A DNA stretch of 64,000 nt, taken from positions 124,001 to 188,000 of the forward strand of contig NZ_JASSVS010000002.1 in NCBI RefSeq assembly GCF_030250645.1, given 5' to 3'. Under the pieces are notes generated by a model. That model ran no database searches, had not been told where the DNA came from, and saw nothing but the letters and a program-made list of their open reading frames with translations. This DNA is from Marinobacter azerbaijanicus (GTDB lineage Bacteria > Pseudomonadota > Gammaproteobacteria > Pseudomonadales > Oleiphilaceae). The position numbers and the translations under genes are program-made. This document shows positions 42,648-53,186 of this stretch, piece after piece. How positions within the stretch are numbered: position 1 is the first letter of the stretch; each line of letters begins with the position of its first letter.

Positions 42648-44161
42648 CCTCACGCTCACGCATACCCTTTTTCTTTGCCATTCTCCTGTTGATTGCAGCC
42701 GGCATCTCTATTGCTGTCTGGCGACATGTGGAACTGGGGATTCCCTGGTTTACCGGCGAACAGCAACCCGTGTGGATGGTGGAGGCACGAATCGATTTTA
42801 CCGGTACAGGGGAGCCCGTTCTGGCCAGCATGAACATCCCCGATCAGCCTCCAGGGTTCCGGATACTCTCTGAACAGGCGGCCTCACCAGGCTATGGCTT
42901 TTCCATTGTGGAGGATTCCGGGGTGCGCCGGGCCGAATGGTCAAAGCGCGACGTCAGTGGCCCCCAGACCCTTTATTTCAAGGTCCAGCTAATTCCTGAT
43001 GAGGGGGGGCAGCGCGGGAATCCCCGGCGACGCCCGAAGCCGGAGCCGACATTCTGGGAAGAGCCCCAGGCTACCGCAGTGGAGGAATTGCTTCAGCAGG
43101 CGTCTTCCAGGTCCAGCACCCCCGAGAGCATGACCAGAGAGCTGATCAAGCTGCTTCAGCCAGACGCCAGTGGGCAAAATACAACCCTGCTGGTTTCCAA
43201 CGACAACTACATCGACCTGCTTAACCGGATGCTCAACCATGCTGGCATCCCGGCACGCACGGCCGATGGGCTGGCTCTGGAAGACGCAAGACGCCGGCAA
43301 CAGCTACGCCCGTTCCTACAGATATACGACGGCAACAAGTGGTTGACCTTCAATCCCCGCACCGCGGAGCAAGGGCTACCGGAAGACGTGCTGCTTTGGC
43401 GCCAGGCTGCCACTTCCCTGCTTGATCTGGTGGGCGGTGACGACTCGGAAGTAAGTTTTTCCATGCTTAGGCAAACCGTACCGGCATTGCAGTTGGCCCA
43501 GGCTCAGTCCACCGAGAATGGCCTGGGCTTCCTGAGCCTTTATCAGCTTCCCATTGAAGAACAGGGCATGTTCAGGATGCTACTGCTGCTGCCACTGGGC
43601 GCCCTGATTGTTGCTTTCATGCGGATCGTTGTAGGCATCAGGACCTCTGGCACGTTTATGCCAATACTGATTGCCGTCGCCTTCGTGCAGACCACGCTGA
43701 TTCCGGGGCTGATCGCGTTTGTATCGGTGGTGGCCATCGGTTTGCTGATGCGAGGCTATCTCTCCAGCCTGAACCTGCTGCTGGTATCCCGAATATCAGC
43801 GCTCATTATTCTGGTGATCTTTATCACTGCCGGGCTCAGTATTGCCGGCTACCATATGGGCTTCAATACCGGCATGACCGTGACTTTCTTTCCCATGGTA
43901 ATTATTGCCTGGACCATTGAGCGCATGTCCATACTGTGGGAGGAAGAAGGGGCACGTGAGGTCTTTGTCCAGGGCGCCGGCAGCCTGTTTGTCGCTGTGT
44001 GTGCGTTTCTCATGATGAGCGCTCCGCTGGCAAGTCACCTGACCTTCAACTTTCCTGAGTTGCACCTTGCTGTACTGGGGCTGATCCTGCTGATGGGCCA
44101 GTATACCGGCTACAAGCTGTCAGAACTCCGTCGATTCCACCCCATGAAGGCTTACGACTGA
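42644..44161 (+). CDS. Inactive transglutaminase-like protein fused to seven membrane helices
   Basis: 505 residues starting at TTG 42644, overlapping the previous stop (TTGA). One N-terminal membrane anchor, a periplasmic domain (residues ~30-290) with the transglutaminase-like stretch (STPESMTRELIKLLQ, NRMLNHAGIPARTADGL, KWLTFNPRTAEQGLPEDVLLW) lacking an obvious catalytic Cys, then about seven C-terminal helices (from EEQGMFRMLLLLPLGALIVAFM). This matches the 'inactive transglutaminase fused to 7 TM helices' family, always found between a retropepsin-like protein and an ATP-grasp ligase. Stop and next start overlap (TGATG). Confidence 0.87.
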   Translation: MTSRSRIPFFFAILLLIAAGISIAVWRHVELGIPWFTGEQQPVWMVEARIDFTGTGEPVLASMNIPDQPPGFRILSEQAASPGYGFSIVEDSGVRRAEWSKRDVSGPQTLYFKVQLIPDEGGQRGNPRRRPKPEPTFWEEPQATAVEELLQQASSRSSTPESMTRELIKLLQPDASGQNTTLLVSNDNYIDLLNRMLNHAGIPARTADGLALEDARRRQQLRPFLQIYDGNKWLTFNPRTAEQGLPEDVLLWRQAATSLLDLVGGDDSEVSFSMLRQTVPALQLAQAQSTENGLGFLSLYQLPIEEQGMFRMLLLLPLGALIVAFMRIVVGIRTSGTFMPILIAVAFVQTTLIPGLIAFVSVVAIGLLMRGYLSSLNLLLVSRISALIILVIFITAGLSIAGYHMGFNTGMTVTFFPMVIIAWTIERMSILWEEEGAREVFVQGAGSLFVAVCAFLMMSAPLASHLTFNFPELHLAVLGLILLMGQYTGYKLSELRRFHPMKAYD

Positions 44162-45111
44162 TGGGCTGGATTTCGCCTTTCAAGCTTAACCGTCTGGGAA
44201 TGCTGAACATGAACCGGCGCAATGTAGACTACATTGCGCGGTACAACAGCCGCGAATCCTACCCCCTGGTGGATAACAAGCTTAGAACCAAGCTGGTAGT
44301 TGCCGAATACGATGTTCGCACACCCAGGTTGCTGCAGGTCGTTCGCCAGCAGCATGAGATCCCCCATTTCCGACAGATGGCAGACGACCTCAACGGCTTC
44401 GCCATCAAGCCGGCCAAAGGTTCGGGCGGCAAGGGCATTACCGTGATAACGGGTCGGGACGGCGATGAATACATCAAGGCCTCTGGCGCCCGCGTGTCTG
44501 CCCCCTACCTTGAGCGACACCTTTCCAACATCCTCGCCGGCCTCTACTCTCTCGCAGGGACGCCGGATGTTGCCATTGTCGAGAATCTGGTTGAGTCCAT
44601 CCCGGCCCTGGCACGCTACTCCTTCCAGGGCGTTCCGGATATCCGCATAGTGGTTTTCCAGGGTTACCCGGTGATGGCGATGCTGAGGCTGGCTACAACT
44701 GCCTCAGACGGCAAGGCCAACCTTCACCAGGGGGCTGTGGGCGTGGGACTGAACATCGCTAACGGTCACAGCCTGAATGCCGTGCAGTTCAACCGCCCTA
44801 TCACATTGCATCCGGATACCGGCCTGGCACTGGAAAACATTGCCATTGAGGACTGGCAGGAAATGCTGGTGATGGCCTCCAGGTGCTACGAGGCCACCGG
44901 GCTGGGGTACATGGGTGTTGATCTGGTTGTGGATGTCAATGAAGGCCCGCTGCTACTGGAACTGAATGCCCGCCCTGGTCTGGCTATCCAGATGGCCAAC
45001 GGCCGCGGCCTGTTACCACGGCTCAGACAGATTGAATCCCTTCGCAAGCCGCATTTTACACCGGAAGATCGCGCGGCCTTTGCCATGGAAACCTTCAACT
45101 CCAGAATCTGA
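44161..45111 (+). CDS. Alpha-L-glutamate ligase-like ATP-grasp protein (RimK-related)
   Basis: 316 residues with ATP-grasp features: FAIKPAKGSGGKGITVI (nucleotide loop), YSLAGTPDVAIVENLVE, VPDIRIVVFQGYPVMAMLRLAT, and the metal-binding end GVDLVVDVNEGPLLLELNARPGLAIQMAN. RimK-type enzymes add glutamate to a carboxyl group; the acceptor in this conserved three-gene system is not known to me. It shares one base with the upstream gene and is cytosolic, so the operon spans cytosol, inner membrane and periplasm/outer membrane. Terminator follows at 45130. Confidence 0.88.
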   Translation: MGWISPFKLNRLGMLNMNRRNVDYIARYNSRESYPLVDNKLRTKLVVAEYDVRTPRLLQVVRQQHEIPHFRQMADDLNGFAIKPAKGSGGKGITVITGRDGDEYIKASGARVSAPYLERHLSNILAGLYSLAGTPDVAIVENLVESIPALARYSFQGVPDIRIVVFQGYPVMAMLRLATTASDGKANLHQGAVGVGLNIANGHSLNAVQFNRPITLHPDTGLALENIAIEDWQEMLVMASRCYEATGLGYMGVDLVVDVNEGPLLLELNARPGLAIQMANGRGLLPRLRQIESLRKPHFTPEDRAAFAMETFNSRI

Positions 45112-45129
45112 GCAGCGAATTGCAGGCAA

Positions 45130-45159
45130 AAAAAACCGGGGCCGAGGCCCCGGTTTTTT
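45130..45159. terminator. Bidirectional rho-independent terminator
   Basis: ACCGGGGCC and GGCCCCGGT around GAG, with A-run before and T-run after, serves both the ATP-grasp operon and the convergent BCCT gene. Confidence 0.92.
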
Positions 45160-45174
45160 ATGCTTTCAGCCTTT

Positions 45175-46764
45175 TCAGAGCTTGCCTTCCGCAATCAGCA
45201 GCTTGCGCTCATGGGTAAGGCCTTTCAAAAGTCCCCAGGTCATCACCAACAACACCGCTGTAAAGGGCAGCCCCGCTGTGATAGCAACCGCCTGGATCGC
45301 ACCCAGGGCATCGTCACCACCACCGAAGATCAACGCTGCGGCAATAGCACCTTCCATAACCACCCAGAACACACGCTGTGCGGTAGGCGCATCAGTCTTG
45401 CCACCGGCAGTGATGCTGTCAACAACCAGCGAACCTGAATCAGAGGACGTCACAAAGAACACCAGCACCAGAACAATACCAACGAACGAGCTGATCGCGA
45501 CGAACGGCAGGTTGGCAAACATCTGGAACATGGCAAGGGAAACATCTGTCAGACCGTCTTCAGCAAGAACACCAATCCCTTCCTGGATCTGTTCCAGGGC
45601 AGATCCGCCGAACGCGCTCATCCAGACCACGGTGATTACTGTTGGCACAATCAGGACTGCGGTTACGAATTCGCGAACTGTACGGCCCCTTGAGACACGG
45701 GCTATGAACATGCCCACGAACGGTGACCAGGAGATCCACCATGCCCAGTAGAACACAGTCCAGCCATGGAACCAGGCCTCGTCTTCACGTCCGAAGGGGT
45801 TGCTGAGCTGCAATGCGTTACCAACGTAGCTGGAGGATGTAACCCAGAGCGTCTCGAAGATGGTCATGGTCGGGCCGGCAAAAATGATGAAGAACAGCAG
45901 GATTGCCGCCAGCGACATGTTGAAATTACTCAGGACCTTCACACCGCCGTCCAGACCACGCAGAACGGATATCAGGGCTACTGCCGTCACACCGGTAATG
46001 ATCGCCATCTGAACATTGATGCCGGACGAGATCCCGAACAGGTAATCCAGGCCCGATGCGGCCTGCTGGGCACCAAAACCAAGAGAGGTGGCAAGACCGA
46101 ATATTGTCGCCACCACCGCAAGGATGTCGATGATATGGCCGGGCCAGCCCCAAACACGATCCTTAAGCAGGGGGAAGAACGCCGAACGGATGGTCAGCGG
46201 CATATTCTTGTTGTACGCGAAAAATGCCAGTGACAGCGCAACAATCGCGTAAATTGCCCAAGGATGCAGACCCCAGTGGTACATGGTGGCGCCCATGGCC
46301 ATTTTCGCCGCTTCGGGTGAGTTGGCCTCAACGCCCAGAGGCGTTTCATACCAGCCTGTGTAGTAGGCTACCGGCTCTGCAACAGCCCAGAACATGAGGC
46401 CAATCCCCATACCGGCTGCAAACAGCATCGCAAACCAGGACATCGTCGAGAAATCAGGTTTGGCGTCCATACCGCCGATACGGATTTTGCCAACAGGCAT
46501 AAAAATCAGGGCGAGAGAAACCACCACAAAAATATTGGCACTGAGCAGAAAGAACCAGTCAAATTGAGCGATTGTCCACCATTTTGCGCCATCAAGAAGC
46601 TCTTTTGCTTCCGACGGGAAGATCAGCGTACCTATAACGAACGCTACCACCAATACCGCCGTGATCGGGAACACCGGTGCATGCAGGTCGAGGCCAAACT
46701 TTTGAATATTATCCTGGCCTGCGACGTAATCCGTTGAGTATTCGTCTTTTACAACGTCGCCCAC
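45175..46764 (-). CDS. BCCT family betaine/choline/carnitine transporter
   Basis: 529 residues from the GTG at 46764, which has CAGGAGG eight bases upstream; a TTG at 46812 extends the frame but lacks such a site. Twelve helices expected. Diagnostic: MLFAAGMGIGLMFWAVAEPVAYY (glycine-rich helix), MYHWGLHPWAIYA, and FYWAWWISWSPFVGMFIARVSRGRTVREF. Sodium-coupled uptake of quaternary ammonium solutes for osmoprotection is the usual role. The C-terminal cytosolic tail is short, so osmosensing as in BetP may be absent. Substrate not determinable. Confidence 0.93.
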   Translation of the reverse strand: MGDVVKDEYSTDYVAGQDNIQKFGLDLHAPVFPITAVLVVAFVIGTLIFPSEAKELLDGAKWWTIAQFDWFFLLSANIFVVVSLALIFMPVGKIRIGGMDAKPDFSTMSWFAMLFAAGMGIGLMFWAVAEPVAYYTGWYETPLGVEANSPEAAKMAMGATMYHWGLHPWAIYAIVALSLAFFAYNKNMPLTIRSAFFPLLKDRVWGWPGHIIDILAVVATIFGLATSLGFGAQQAASGLDYLFGISSGINVQMAIITGVTAVALISVLRGLDGGVKVLSNFNMSLAAILLFFIIFAGPTMTIFETLWVTSSSYVGNALQLSNPFGREDEAWFHGWTVFYWAWWISWSPFVGMFIARVSRGRTVREFVTAVLIVPTVITVVWMSAFGGSALEQIQEGIGVLAEDGLTDVSLAMFQMFANLPFVAISSFVGIVLVLVFFVTSSDSGSLVVDSITAGGKTDAPTAQRVFWVVMEGAIAAALIFGGGDDALGAIQAVAITAGLPFTAVLLVMTWGLLKGLTHERKLLIAEGKL

Positions 46765-47054
46765 GTTTTGAGCCTCCTGTTTCGAGTTAATCTTTTCAAT
46801 AATCGGATGCAAACGTTACAAGCTCGCCATCCTATTGCTTTGAGTTCAAAACATCAAAATTGGTTTACGCCTTGAAGGCAAGCTTAGACCATTATTCAGC
46901 TCTGCGTGAAATCCACTGAACCGATCCGGGACCAAGCAGCAGAAATACACCGGGAATTGCCGAAAGGATGTTTATTTTTTGCGGAGGCTGGTGTAGACTT
47001 CGCTCCCGCTAAGCCACTGAGATTTATCTCAAGTTTCACTGGCCAATAGCATTT
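46765..47054. other. Intergenic region between BCCT gene and tRNA-Pro
   Basis: 290 bp with no ORF. It should contain the divergent promoters of the BCCT gene and the tRNA; TGTAGACTTCGC near 46993 could be the tRNA -10 and discriminator but no good -35 is seen. Nothing else is recognised. Confidence 0.4.
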
Positions 47055-47131
<77 letters not shown>

Positions 47132-47141
47132 ATTTTCCTAC

Positions 47142-47180
47142 AACAAAGCCCGGGCCGAAAGGCCCGGGCTTTGTTGTTTC
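47142..47180 (+). terminator. Terminator of tRNA-Pro
   Basis: Perfect 15-bp stem AACAAAGCCCGGGCC / GGCCCGGGCTTTGTT with GAAA tetraloop, followed by GTTTC, 10 bp after the tRNA. Confidence 0.9.
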
Positions 47181-47203
47181 TGAAACCCTGGGTTTGCGTA
47201 GTC

Positions 47204-47575
47204 TCAACCGAAGTGAAAAAAGGCCAGCTTGTTGCCATCCGGATCGCGAACGTAGGCTCCGTAAAACTGGTTCGGAATGCGCTGGCCGGGCTCTCCATCA
47301 CAGGTAGCTCCCAGTTCGATCGCACGTTTATAGTGAGCGTCGACAGCCTCTTTTGAACCCGGGGGGATGGCAAGCATATTACCATTGCCACAACTTGCCT
47401 CCTGCCCGTCCACCGGCGTGCAGACCGCCAACATCGGCGTCTTCATATCCTTCCCGATAAAAGCGATCCGGCCAAGATCCAGCAGTTCTTTCGCGCCAAG
47501 GTCTCCCAGCAGATCCACGTAAAACTTCTTGGCTTTCGCCATGTCTTTAACACCAATGGTGACGTATCCGATCAT
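47204..47575 (-). CDS. VOC (glyoxalase/bleomycin-resistance) family protein
   Basis: 123 residues, one VOC unit pair: MIGYVTIGVKDMAKAKKFYVDLLGDLGA at the start and FYGAYVRDPDGNKLAFFHF at the end, with metal-ligand-like Glu/His replaced or unclear. Small VOC proteins bind metal and act on diverse small molecules, so no substrate is proposed. Strong ribosome site AGGAGAGATGAGG. The gene is isolated between terminators. Confidence 0.88.
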   Translation of the reverse strand: MIGYVTIGVKDMAKAKKFYVDLLGDLGAKELLDLGRIAFIGKDMKTPMLAVCTPVDGQEASCGNGNMLAIPPGSKEAVDAHYKRAIELGATCDGEPGQRIPNQFYGAYVRDPDGNKLAFFHFG

Positions 47576-47685
47576 TCCTCATCTCTCCTGTTTGGTATTG
47601 GTTGCAGATAGCTATACGAGCCATCGGATAATTTTGGCCAACGACTCATGGGCCTTGTTGGCTAGAGAGCCTGCCGAAAACAAAA

Positions 47686-47716
47686 AAACCGAAGGCGAAC
47701 CTTCGGTTTCTTGAAC
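47686..47716 (-). terminator. Terminator of the thrS-to-merR gene block
   Basis: AAACCGAAGG / CCTTCGGTTT with CGAA loop; on the minus strand the stem is followed by a run of T (complement of CAAAAAAA), 25 bp after the merR-type stop. Confidence 0.88.
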
Positions 47717-47733
47717 CCGGATTTACAACGCGC

Positions 47734-48099
47734 TCATTTAACCGGCGCGTTGAGCACTTCCAGAACGTCTTCAAGTTCAGTGATCATCTGTCGTATCAGC
47801 TGCTTGTACTGGGACGTATCGTCTTTCGCCTCATGGCTGCTGAGCTTTTGCTTCGCCCCGCCAATGGTATAGCCCTGATCGTAAAGCAGGCTTCGAATCT
47901 GGCGAATGGTAATGACGTCAGCGCGCTGATAATAGCGGCGATTACCACGGCGCTTGACAGGCGAGAGCTGTGGAAACTCCTGCTCCCAATACCTCAGAAC
48001 GTGCGCTTTTACCGCGCAGAGTTCGGCAACTTCACCAATGGTAAAATAACGTTTACCCGGTATCGTGGGTAGTTCGTTATTATGACTGGGTTCCAGCAT
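47734..48099 (-). CDS. MerR-family regulator linked to ihfA
   Basis: 121 residues: winged helix-turn-helix [56 protein letters not shown], then a dimerisation helix. Genes of this type commonly follow pheT-ihfA in Marinobacter and Pseudomonas. No metal-binding Cys in the C-terminal part, so not a metal sensor. Overlaps ihfA by 20 bp; last gene of the block. Confidence 0.92.
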   Translation of the reverse strand: MLEPSHNNELPTIPGKRYFTIGEVAELCAVKAHVLRYWEQEFPQLSPVKRRGNRRYYQRADVITIRQIRSLLYDQGYTIGGAKQKLSSHEAKDDTSQYKQLIRQMITELEDVLEVLNAPVK

Positions 48100-48382
48100 A
48101 CGCTTCTACTTTCTGTTTTAGTTTCTGTCCCGGGCGAAACGTCACAACACGCCGTGCGCTGATCGGAATTTCTTCGCCAGTTTTCGGGTTCCGTCCCGGC
48201 CGCTGTTTCTTGTCACGAAGGTCGAAGTTGCCGAATCCAGACAGCTTCACCTGTTCGTTATGGCTCAGAGCGCCTCTGATCTCGTCGAAAAAAGCTTCCA
48301 CCATCTCCTTGGCTTCGCGTTTGTTGAGACCCAATTCCTCGTACAAGCGCTCCGCCATTTCCGCTTTCGTCAAAGCCGCCAT
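48080..48382 (-). CDS. ihfA: Integration host factor subunit alpha
   Basis: 100 residues; [39 protein letters not shown], then [41 protein letters not shown] containing the DNA-intercalating RNPKTGE arm. Binds and bends DNA with IhfB. Directly follows pheT by 3 bp, as in E. coli. Confidence 0.97.
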   Translation of the reverse strand: MAALTKAEMAERLYEELGLNKREAKEMVEAFFDEIRGALSHNEQVKLSGFGNFDLRDKKQRPGRNPKTGEEIPISARRVVTFRPGQKLKQKVEAYAGTQS

Positions 48383-48385
48383 CTG

Positions 48386-50758
48386 TTAACTCCTCAGTGT
48401 TGCCCCCAACTCTTCCCGCAGTGCCTCAATAACACCGTTGAAGAGCGAATGCACCTCTTCTTCATTTAGTGTGCGCTCGGGATGCTGCCAGAACAGGCTG
48501 AGGGCAAGGCTGCGATTACCTTCACCCAGGCTTTCGCCTTCATAGACATCAAACGCACGCAAAGCCGTGAGGTGCTCGCCGGCGTGCTTTCTGGCCACAC
48601 GCTCGACGTCTGCAAACCCCACATCGCTTCCAATAATGATAGCCAAATCCCGCCGAACTTCAGGGAATTTTGAAACATCTTTGAAATTAGGCACATATCC
48701 AGAAACGATCGAATTCAAGAATAGCTCAAACATCAGAATCGTGCCATTAAGTTCCAGTTTTTTCTGAACTTGTGGGTGCAATGTGCCCAACCAGCCTACA
48801 TGTTCGCCGTCGCGAAGCAGTTCAGCCGTCTGGCCCGGATGCAGGGCCGGGTGCTGGCTGGGGATAAACTGAACCTCAATACCAAGCAGCTGGAATAAAC
48901 TTTCCAATTCCCCTTTTACATCAAAGAAATCCGCAGTTCTGCGACCGTTTGCCCAGTTTTCAGGCAGCTGGTTACCGGTAACCACGCCCGCGAGCATGGG
49001 CTGCTGATCGATGTGGTCATTATCGTTTACAAATCTGAGCCCGGTCTCGAACAGCCTGATCCGTGGTTGCTGTCGATTCTGGTTGTACGCCACTGTCTTG
49101 AGTAATCCGCTCCAGAGAGTGGTGCGCATAACCGACAGATCGGAAGAAATCGGATTCGCCAGGGCAATACCCTCCCGCTCCGGATCAACCAGGTTCTGGA
49201 CCTTCGGGTCCACAAAGCTGTAGGTAATCGCTTCCTGATAACCACAGGATACAAAGTAGTCCTGGATGGCAGAAACCGGGCGAACCGCCTCTTCCTGCGG
49301 CCGTAGGCCGAGAGAGCCGATTGGTTCCGTTACAGGCAGATTGTTGTATCCGTAAATCCGACCGATCTCTTCAATCAGGTCTTCCTCGATACTGATATCC
49401 GGGCGGAAGCTGGGTACGTGCACCCGCCAGCCATTCTTCAGCAGCTTGTCGATATGCAGGCCGAGGCGTGTCAGGATTTCCTCAACCGTGGTTCGGTCAA
49501 TATGCAGCCCCAGTACATCGGCGACTCGTTGCTCGCGAAGATCCACTGTGCGGTCTTCAGGCAGATCCTGCTTGCTGACCACCTCAACAATATCGCCGGG
49601 CTCGCCGCCGACAATGGACATCAGCAATGCTGTGGCGCGCTCCATGGCGTCACGGGCGAGTTCATAGTCCACACCACGCTCAAAGCGGTGAGAAGCGTCA
49701 GTATGAAGGCCATAATGACGAGCCTTGCCCGCCAGGGTGATCGGATCAAAATAAGCCGCCTCCAGGATCAGGTCCCGGGTTTTTTCGCTGACCCCGGAAT
49801 GCTCACCTCCCATCACGCCGGCGATCGCAATTGGCTTGGCATGGTCGGCAATGATCAGGGTATCGCTGGTCAGTTCCACTTCCTGGCCGTCCAGTAATAC
49901 GAGTTTTTCCTCCGGCTTCGCCATGCGGACAACAATGCCACCTTCGATTTCATCGCGATCAAACGCGTGCAGGGGCTGACCCAGTTCAAGCATGACGTAG
50001 TTGGTAACGTCCACAGCCGCATCGATGGAACGAATTCCCGAGCGGCGCAGCTTTTCCTGCATCCATAACGGTGATTCAACGGTCAGATCAACGTTGCGCA
50101 GAATCCGTCCCAGGTATCGGGGGCAACCTTCAGGCGCCTTGACCGCAATTTCCGGAACCTCGGAGTGCAATGCCTCCACGGGGCCGATCTCCGGGCCTTC
50201 GACCACCAGACTGTTCAACACACCCACTTCACGGGCAATGCCCTTGATCGAAAGGCAGTCACTGCGATTCGGTGTCAGGTCCACATCGATCGTGACATCA
50301 TTGAGCTTGAGAAATTCATCCAGCTCCTGGCCCACCGGCGCATCCTCCGGCAGCTCCATCAACCCTTCGTGATTTTCAGACAGACCGAGCTCCGCCTCCG
50401 AGCAGAGCATCCCCTCGGATGGCTGGCCACGAAGTTTCGCCTTCTTGATCCTGAAATCTCCCGGCAACACAGCACCCACAACCGCAAAGGGCACCTTGAG
50501 GCCATCGCGAACATTGGGAGCACCACACACCACCTGGACCGTCTGGCTTCCATCGCTGACCTGACAGACCCGGAGTTTGTCCGCATCCGGATGGGGCGCC
50601 ACGGAAACCACTTCACCCACCACAATGCCACTGAACTTGCCGGCTACCGGCTCAAACCCGTCAACTTCCAGTCCCGCCATGGTGATCTGGTCCATCAATG
50701 CCTGGGTATCGTTCGCCGGATTGACCCATTCCCGTAGCCACTGCTCACTGAATTTCAT
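48386..50758 (-). CDS. pheT: Phenylalanyl-tRNA synthetase beta subunit
   Basis: 790 residues, normal bacterial length. N-terminal EMAP-II-like tRNA-binding domain (VVGEVVSVAPHPDADKLRVCQV), B3/B4 editing domain (VTNYVMLELGQPLHAFD), B5 and core (ISIEEDLIEEIGRIYGYNNLP), and C-terminal FDX-ACB anticodon-binding domain (FPEVRRDLAIIIG ... RTLNEEEVHSLF). Pairs with PheS encoded 59 bp upstream. Confidence 0.97.
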   Translation of the reverse strand: MKFSEQWLREWVNPANDTQALMDQITMAGLEVDGFEPVAGKFSGIVVGEVVSVAPHPDADKLRVCQVSDGSQTVQVVCGAPNVRDGLKVPFAVVGAVLPGDFRIKKAKLRGQPSEGMLCSEAELGLSENHEGLMELPEDAPVGQELDEFLKLNDVTIDVDLTPNRSDCLSIKGIAREVGVLNSLVVEGPEIGPVEALHSEVPEIAVKAPEGCPRYLGRILRNVDLTVESPLWMQEKLRRSGIRSIDAAVDVTNYVMLELGQPLHAFDRDEIEGGIVVRMAKPEEKLVLLDGQEVELTSDTLIIADHAKPIAIAGVMGGEHSGVSEKTRDLILEAAYFDPITLAGKARHYGLHTDASHRFERGVDYELARDAMERATALLMSIVGGEPGDIVEVVSKQDLPEDRTVDLREQRVADVLGLHIDRTTVEEILTRLGLHIDKLLKNGWRVHVPSFRPDISIEEDLIEEIGRIYGYNNLPVTEPIGSLGLRPQEEAVRPVSAIQDYFVSCGYQEAITYSFVDPKVQNLVDPEREGIALANPISSDLSVMRTTLWSGLLKTVAYNQNRQQPRIRLFETGLRFVNDNDHIDQQPMLAGVVTGNQLPENWANGRRTADFFDVKGELESLFQLLGIEVQFIPSQHPALHPGQTAELLRDGEHVGWLGTLHPQVQKKLELNGTILMFELFLNSIVSGYVPNFKDVSKFPEVRRDLAIIIGSDVGFADVERVARKHAGEHLTALRAFDVYEGESLGEGNRSLALSLFWQHPERTLNEEEVHSLFNGVIEALREELGATLRS

Positions 50759-50817
50759 GGTATCTGCCTTGTCCTGGTGCGGTTTTGCCTGTTAATTCAA
50801 TTACCCTGGTGATGCGC

Positions 50818-51843
<1,026 letters not shown>

Positions 51844-51858
51844 TCACTCTAAACGAAA

Positions 51859-51886
51859 ATAGGGGAAGAGCGCGCCCTTCCCCTAT
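51859..51886 (-). terminator. Terminator/attenuator between rplT and pheS
   Basis: On the minus strand ATAGGGGAAG pairs with CTTCCCCTAT and is followed by TTTTCGTTT, a plausible rho-independent terminator 43 bp before the pheS ATG. Enteric bacteria attenuate pheST here through the pheM leader. The candidate leader ORF starting in the same region contains only one Phe codon, so classical Phe attenuation is not supported. Confidence 0.65.
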
Positions 51887-51954
51887 CAGAAAGCGTCTTC
51901 ATGAACCCATGGAGACGCCTGAATCGATCGATAACCGATGAAAGAGCTAAGCGA

Positions 51955-52308
51955 TCACAGAGACGCTTTTGCCTTCTCAACAACAGCAGTAAACGCTTGC
52001 TGCTCGTTCATGGCCAGGTCAGCCAGAACTTTGCGATCGATTTCGACATTGGCCTTTTTCAGGCCTGCAATCAAACGGCTGTAGGACAGACCGTTGGCAC
52101 GGGCGCCAGCATTGATACGGGCAATCCACAGTGCACGGAATGAACGCTTGCGGTTGCGACGGTCACGGTATGCATACTGACCGGCCTTGATCACCGCCTG
52201 CTTGGCTACACGATAGACGCGGCTGCGCGCTCCGTAGTAACCCTTGGCCTGATTCATGATCTTTTTGTGACGACGACGTGCTACCACGCCACGTTTTACA
52301 CGAGCCAT
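51955..52308 (-). CDS. rplT: 50S ribosomal protein L20
   Basis: 117 residues: [50 protein letters not shown], the standard highly basic L20 N-terminus. 23S rRNA assembly protein and, in E. coli, translational repressor of rpmI-rplT. Lies 50 bp after rpmI. Confidence 0.98.
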   Translation of the reverse strand: MARVKRGVVARRRHKKIMNQAKGYYGARSRVYRVAKQAVIKAGQYAYRDRRNRKRSFRALWIARINAGARANGLSYSRLIAGLKKANVEIDRKVLADLAMNEQQAFTAVVEKAKASL

Positions 52309-52358
52309 ACTTTAATCCTTCTACCTTTAAACCTTTGCAGGAATGGTTAGCGGCTGAA

Positions 52359-52550
52359 TCAGCACGCTGTCATACGCTTGATGGAAGCCACATCAGACTT
52401 GGCAATCAGCTTGGTACCACGGAGCTGACGCTTACGCTTGGGGCTCTTCTTGGTCAAGATATGACTGGTGAAGGACTGCTTGTGCTTGAAGCCAGTGGCG
52501 GTTTTCTTGAACCGCTTGGTGGCCCCGCTTTTGGTTTTCATCTTGGGCAT
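52359..52550 (-). CDS. rpmI: 50S ribosomal protein L35
   Basis: 63 residues: [26 protein letters not shown] and [19 protein letters not shown] are diagnostic. In the conserved order infC-rpmI-rplT; usually controlled by L20 binding to the leader upstream. Confidence 0.98.
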   Translation of the reverse strand: MPKMKTKSGATKRFKKTATGFKHKQSFTSHILTKKSPKRKRQLRGTKLIAKSDVASIKRMTAC

Positions 52551-52606
52551 TTTTTAAAACTCCGCATTCTGTTTTTAAATGACATCAATGTGTCCCTGAA
52601 CGACGA

Positions 52607-52628
52607 ATCCCCCGCGACCGCGGGGGAT
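52607..52628 (-). promoter_or_regulatory. GC-rich hairpin in the infC-rpmI spacer
   Basis: ATCCCCCGCG / CGCGGGGGAT with a 2-base centre lies between infC and rpmI, where E. coli carries the L20-responsive operator. No T-run follows on the minus strand. It may be a regulatory or mRNA-processing structure; no pseudoknot could be traced by eye. Confidence 0.45.
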
Positions 52629-52644
52629 CATAACCGGATCAGGG

Positions 52645-53184
52645 TCACTTCTTTTTGCGGGGAGCCACAACCATGGTCATCTGGCGGCCTTCCATTTTCG
52701 GCCGCTGTTCTACCTGGGCAAGCTCTTCAATATCCGCTTCAATCCTGTTCATGAGCTTCATACCGATTTCCTGGTGTGCCATCTCACGCCCACGGAAGCG
52801 AATAGTAATTTTGCCGCGGTCCCCGTTTTCAAGGAAACGTACCAGGTTGCGTAGTTTGACCTGATAATCCCCTTCTTCAGTTCCTGGCCGGAACTTAAGC
52901 TCTTTGACCTGGGTCTGCTTCTGTTTTTTCTTCGCAGCAGCCTTGGCCTTCTTCTCATCGAAGATTTTCTTGCCGTAGTCCATTATCTTACAGACGATCG
53001 GATCGGAATCCGTAACCTGAACCAGGTCAAGAGACGCTTCTTCTGCCTGCTTGATTGCATCTTCAATCGGTACGACACCGACCTGATTGCCTTCGGCATC
53101 GATCAGACGGACTTCTGTTGCGTCAATATTCTCATTGATCGGCGCCTTTGGTGTGCGCCCACCCCGATTCGCTCGCTGTTTAAT
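52645..53184 (-). CDS. infC: Translation initiation factor IF-3
   Basis: 179 residues starting at the rare ATT codon at 53184 (ATT AAA CAG CGA), typical of infC, which uses it for autoregulation. No ATG occurs until the internal MDYGKKIF. The sequence [31 protein letters not shown] is the normal IF-3 N-terminus; the C-terminal domain has [14 protein letters not shown] and [29 protein letters not shown] inside the end of thrS is the ribosome site; an adjacent upstream ATT (53187) is also in frame. Confidence 0.96.
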   Translation of the reverse strand: MKQRANRGGRTPKAPINENIDATEVRLIDAEGNQVGVVPIEDAIKQAEEASLDLVQVTDSDPIVCKIMDYGKKIFDEKKAKAAAKKKQKQTQVKELKFRPGTEEGDYQVKLRNLVRFLENGDRGKITIRFRGREMAHQEIGMKLMNRIEADIEELAQVEQRPKMEGRQMTMVVAPRKKK

Positions 53185-53186
53185 AA

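Noticed and set aside
51887..51960. pheM-like leader peptide upstream of pheS
   Set aside because: The short minus-strand ORF there has a single Phe codon and no run of Phe, so it does not support Phe attenuation.
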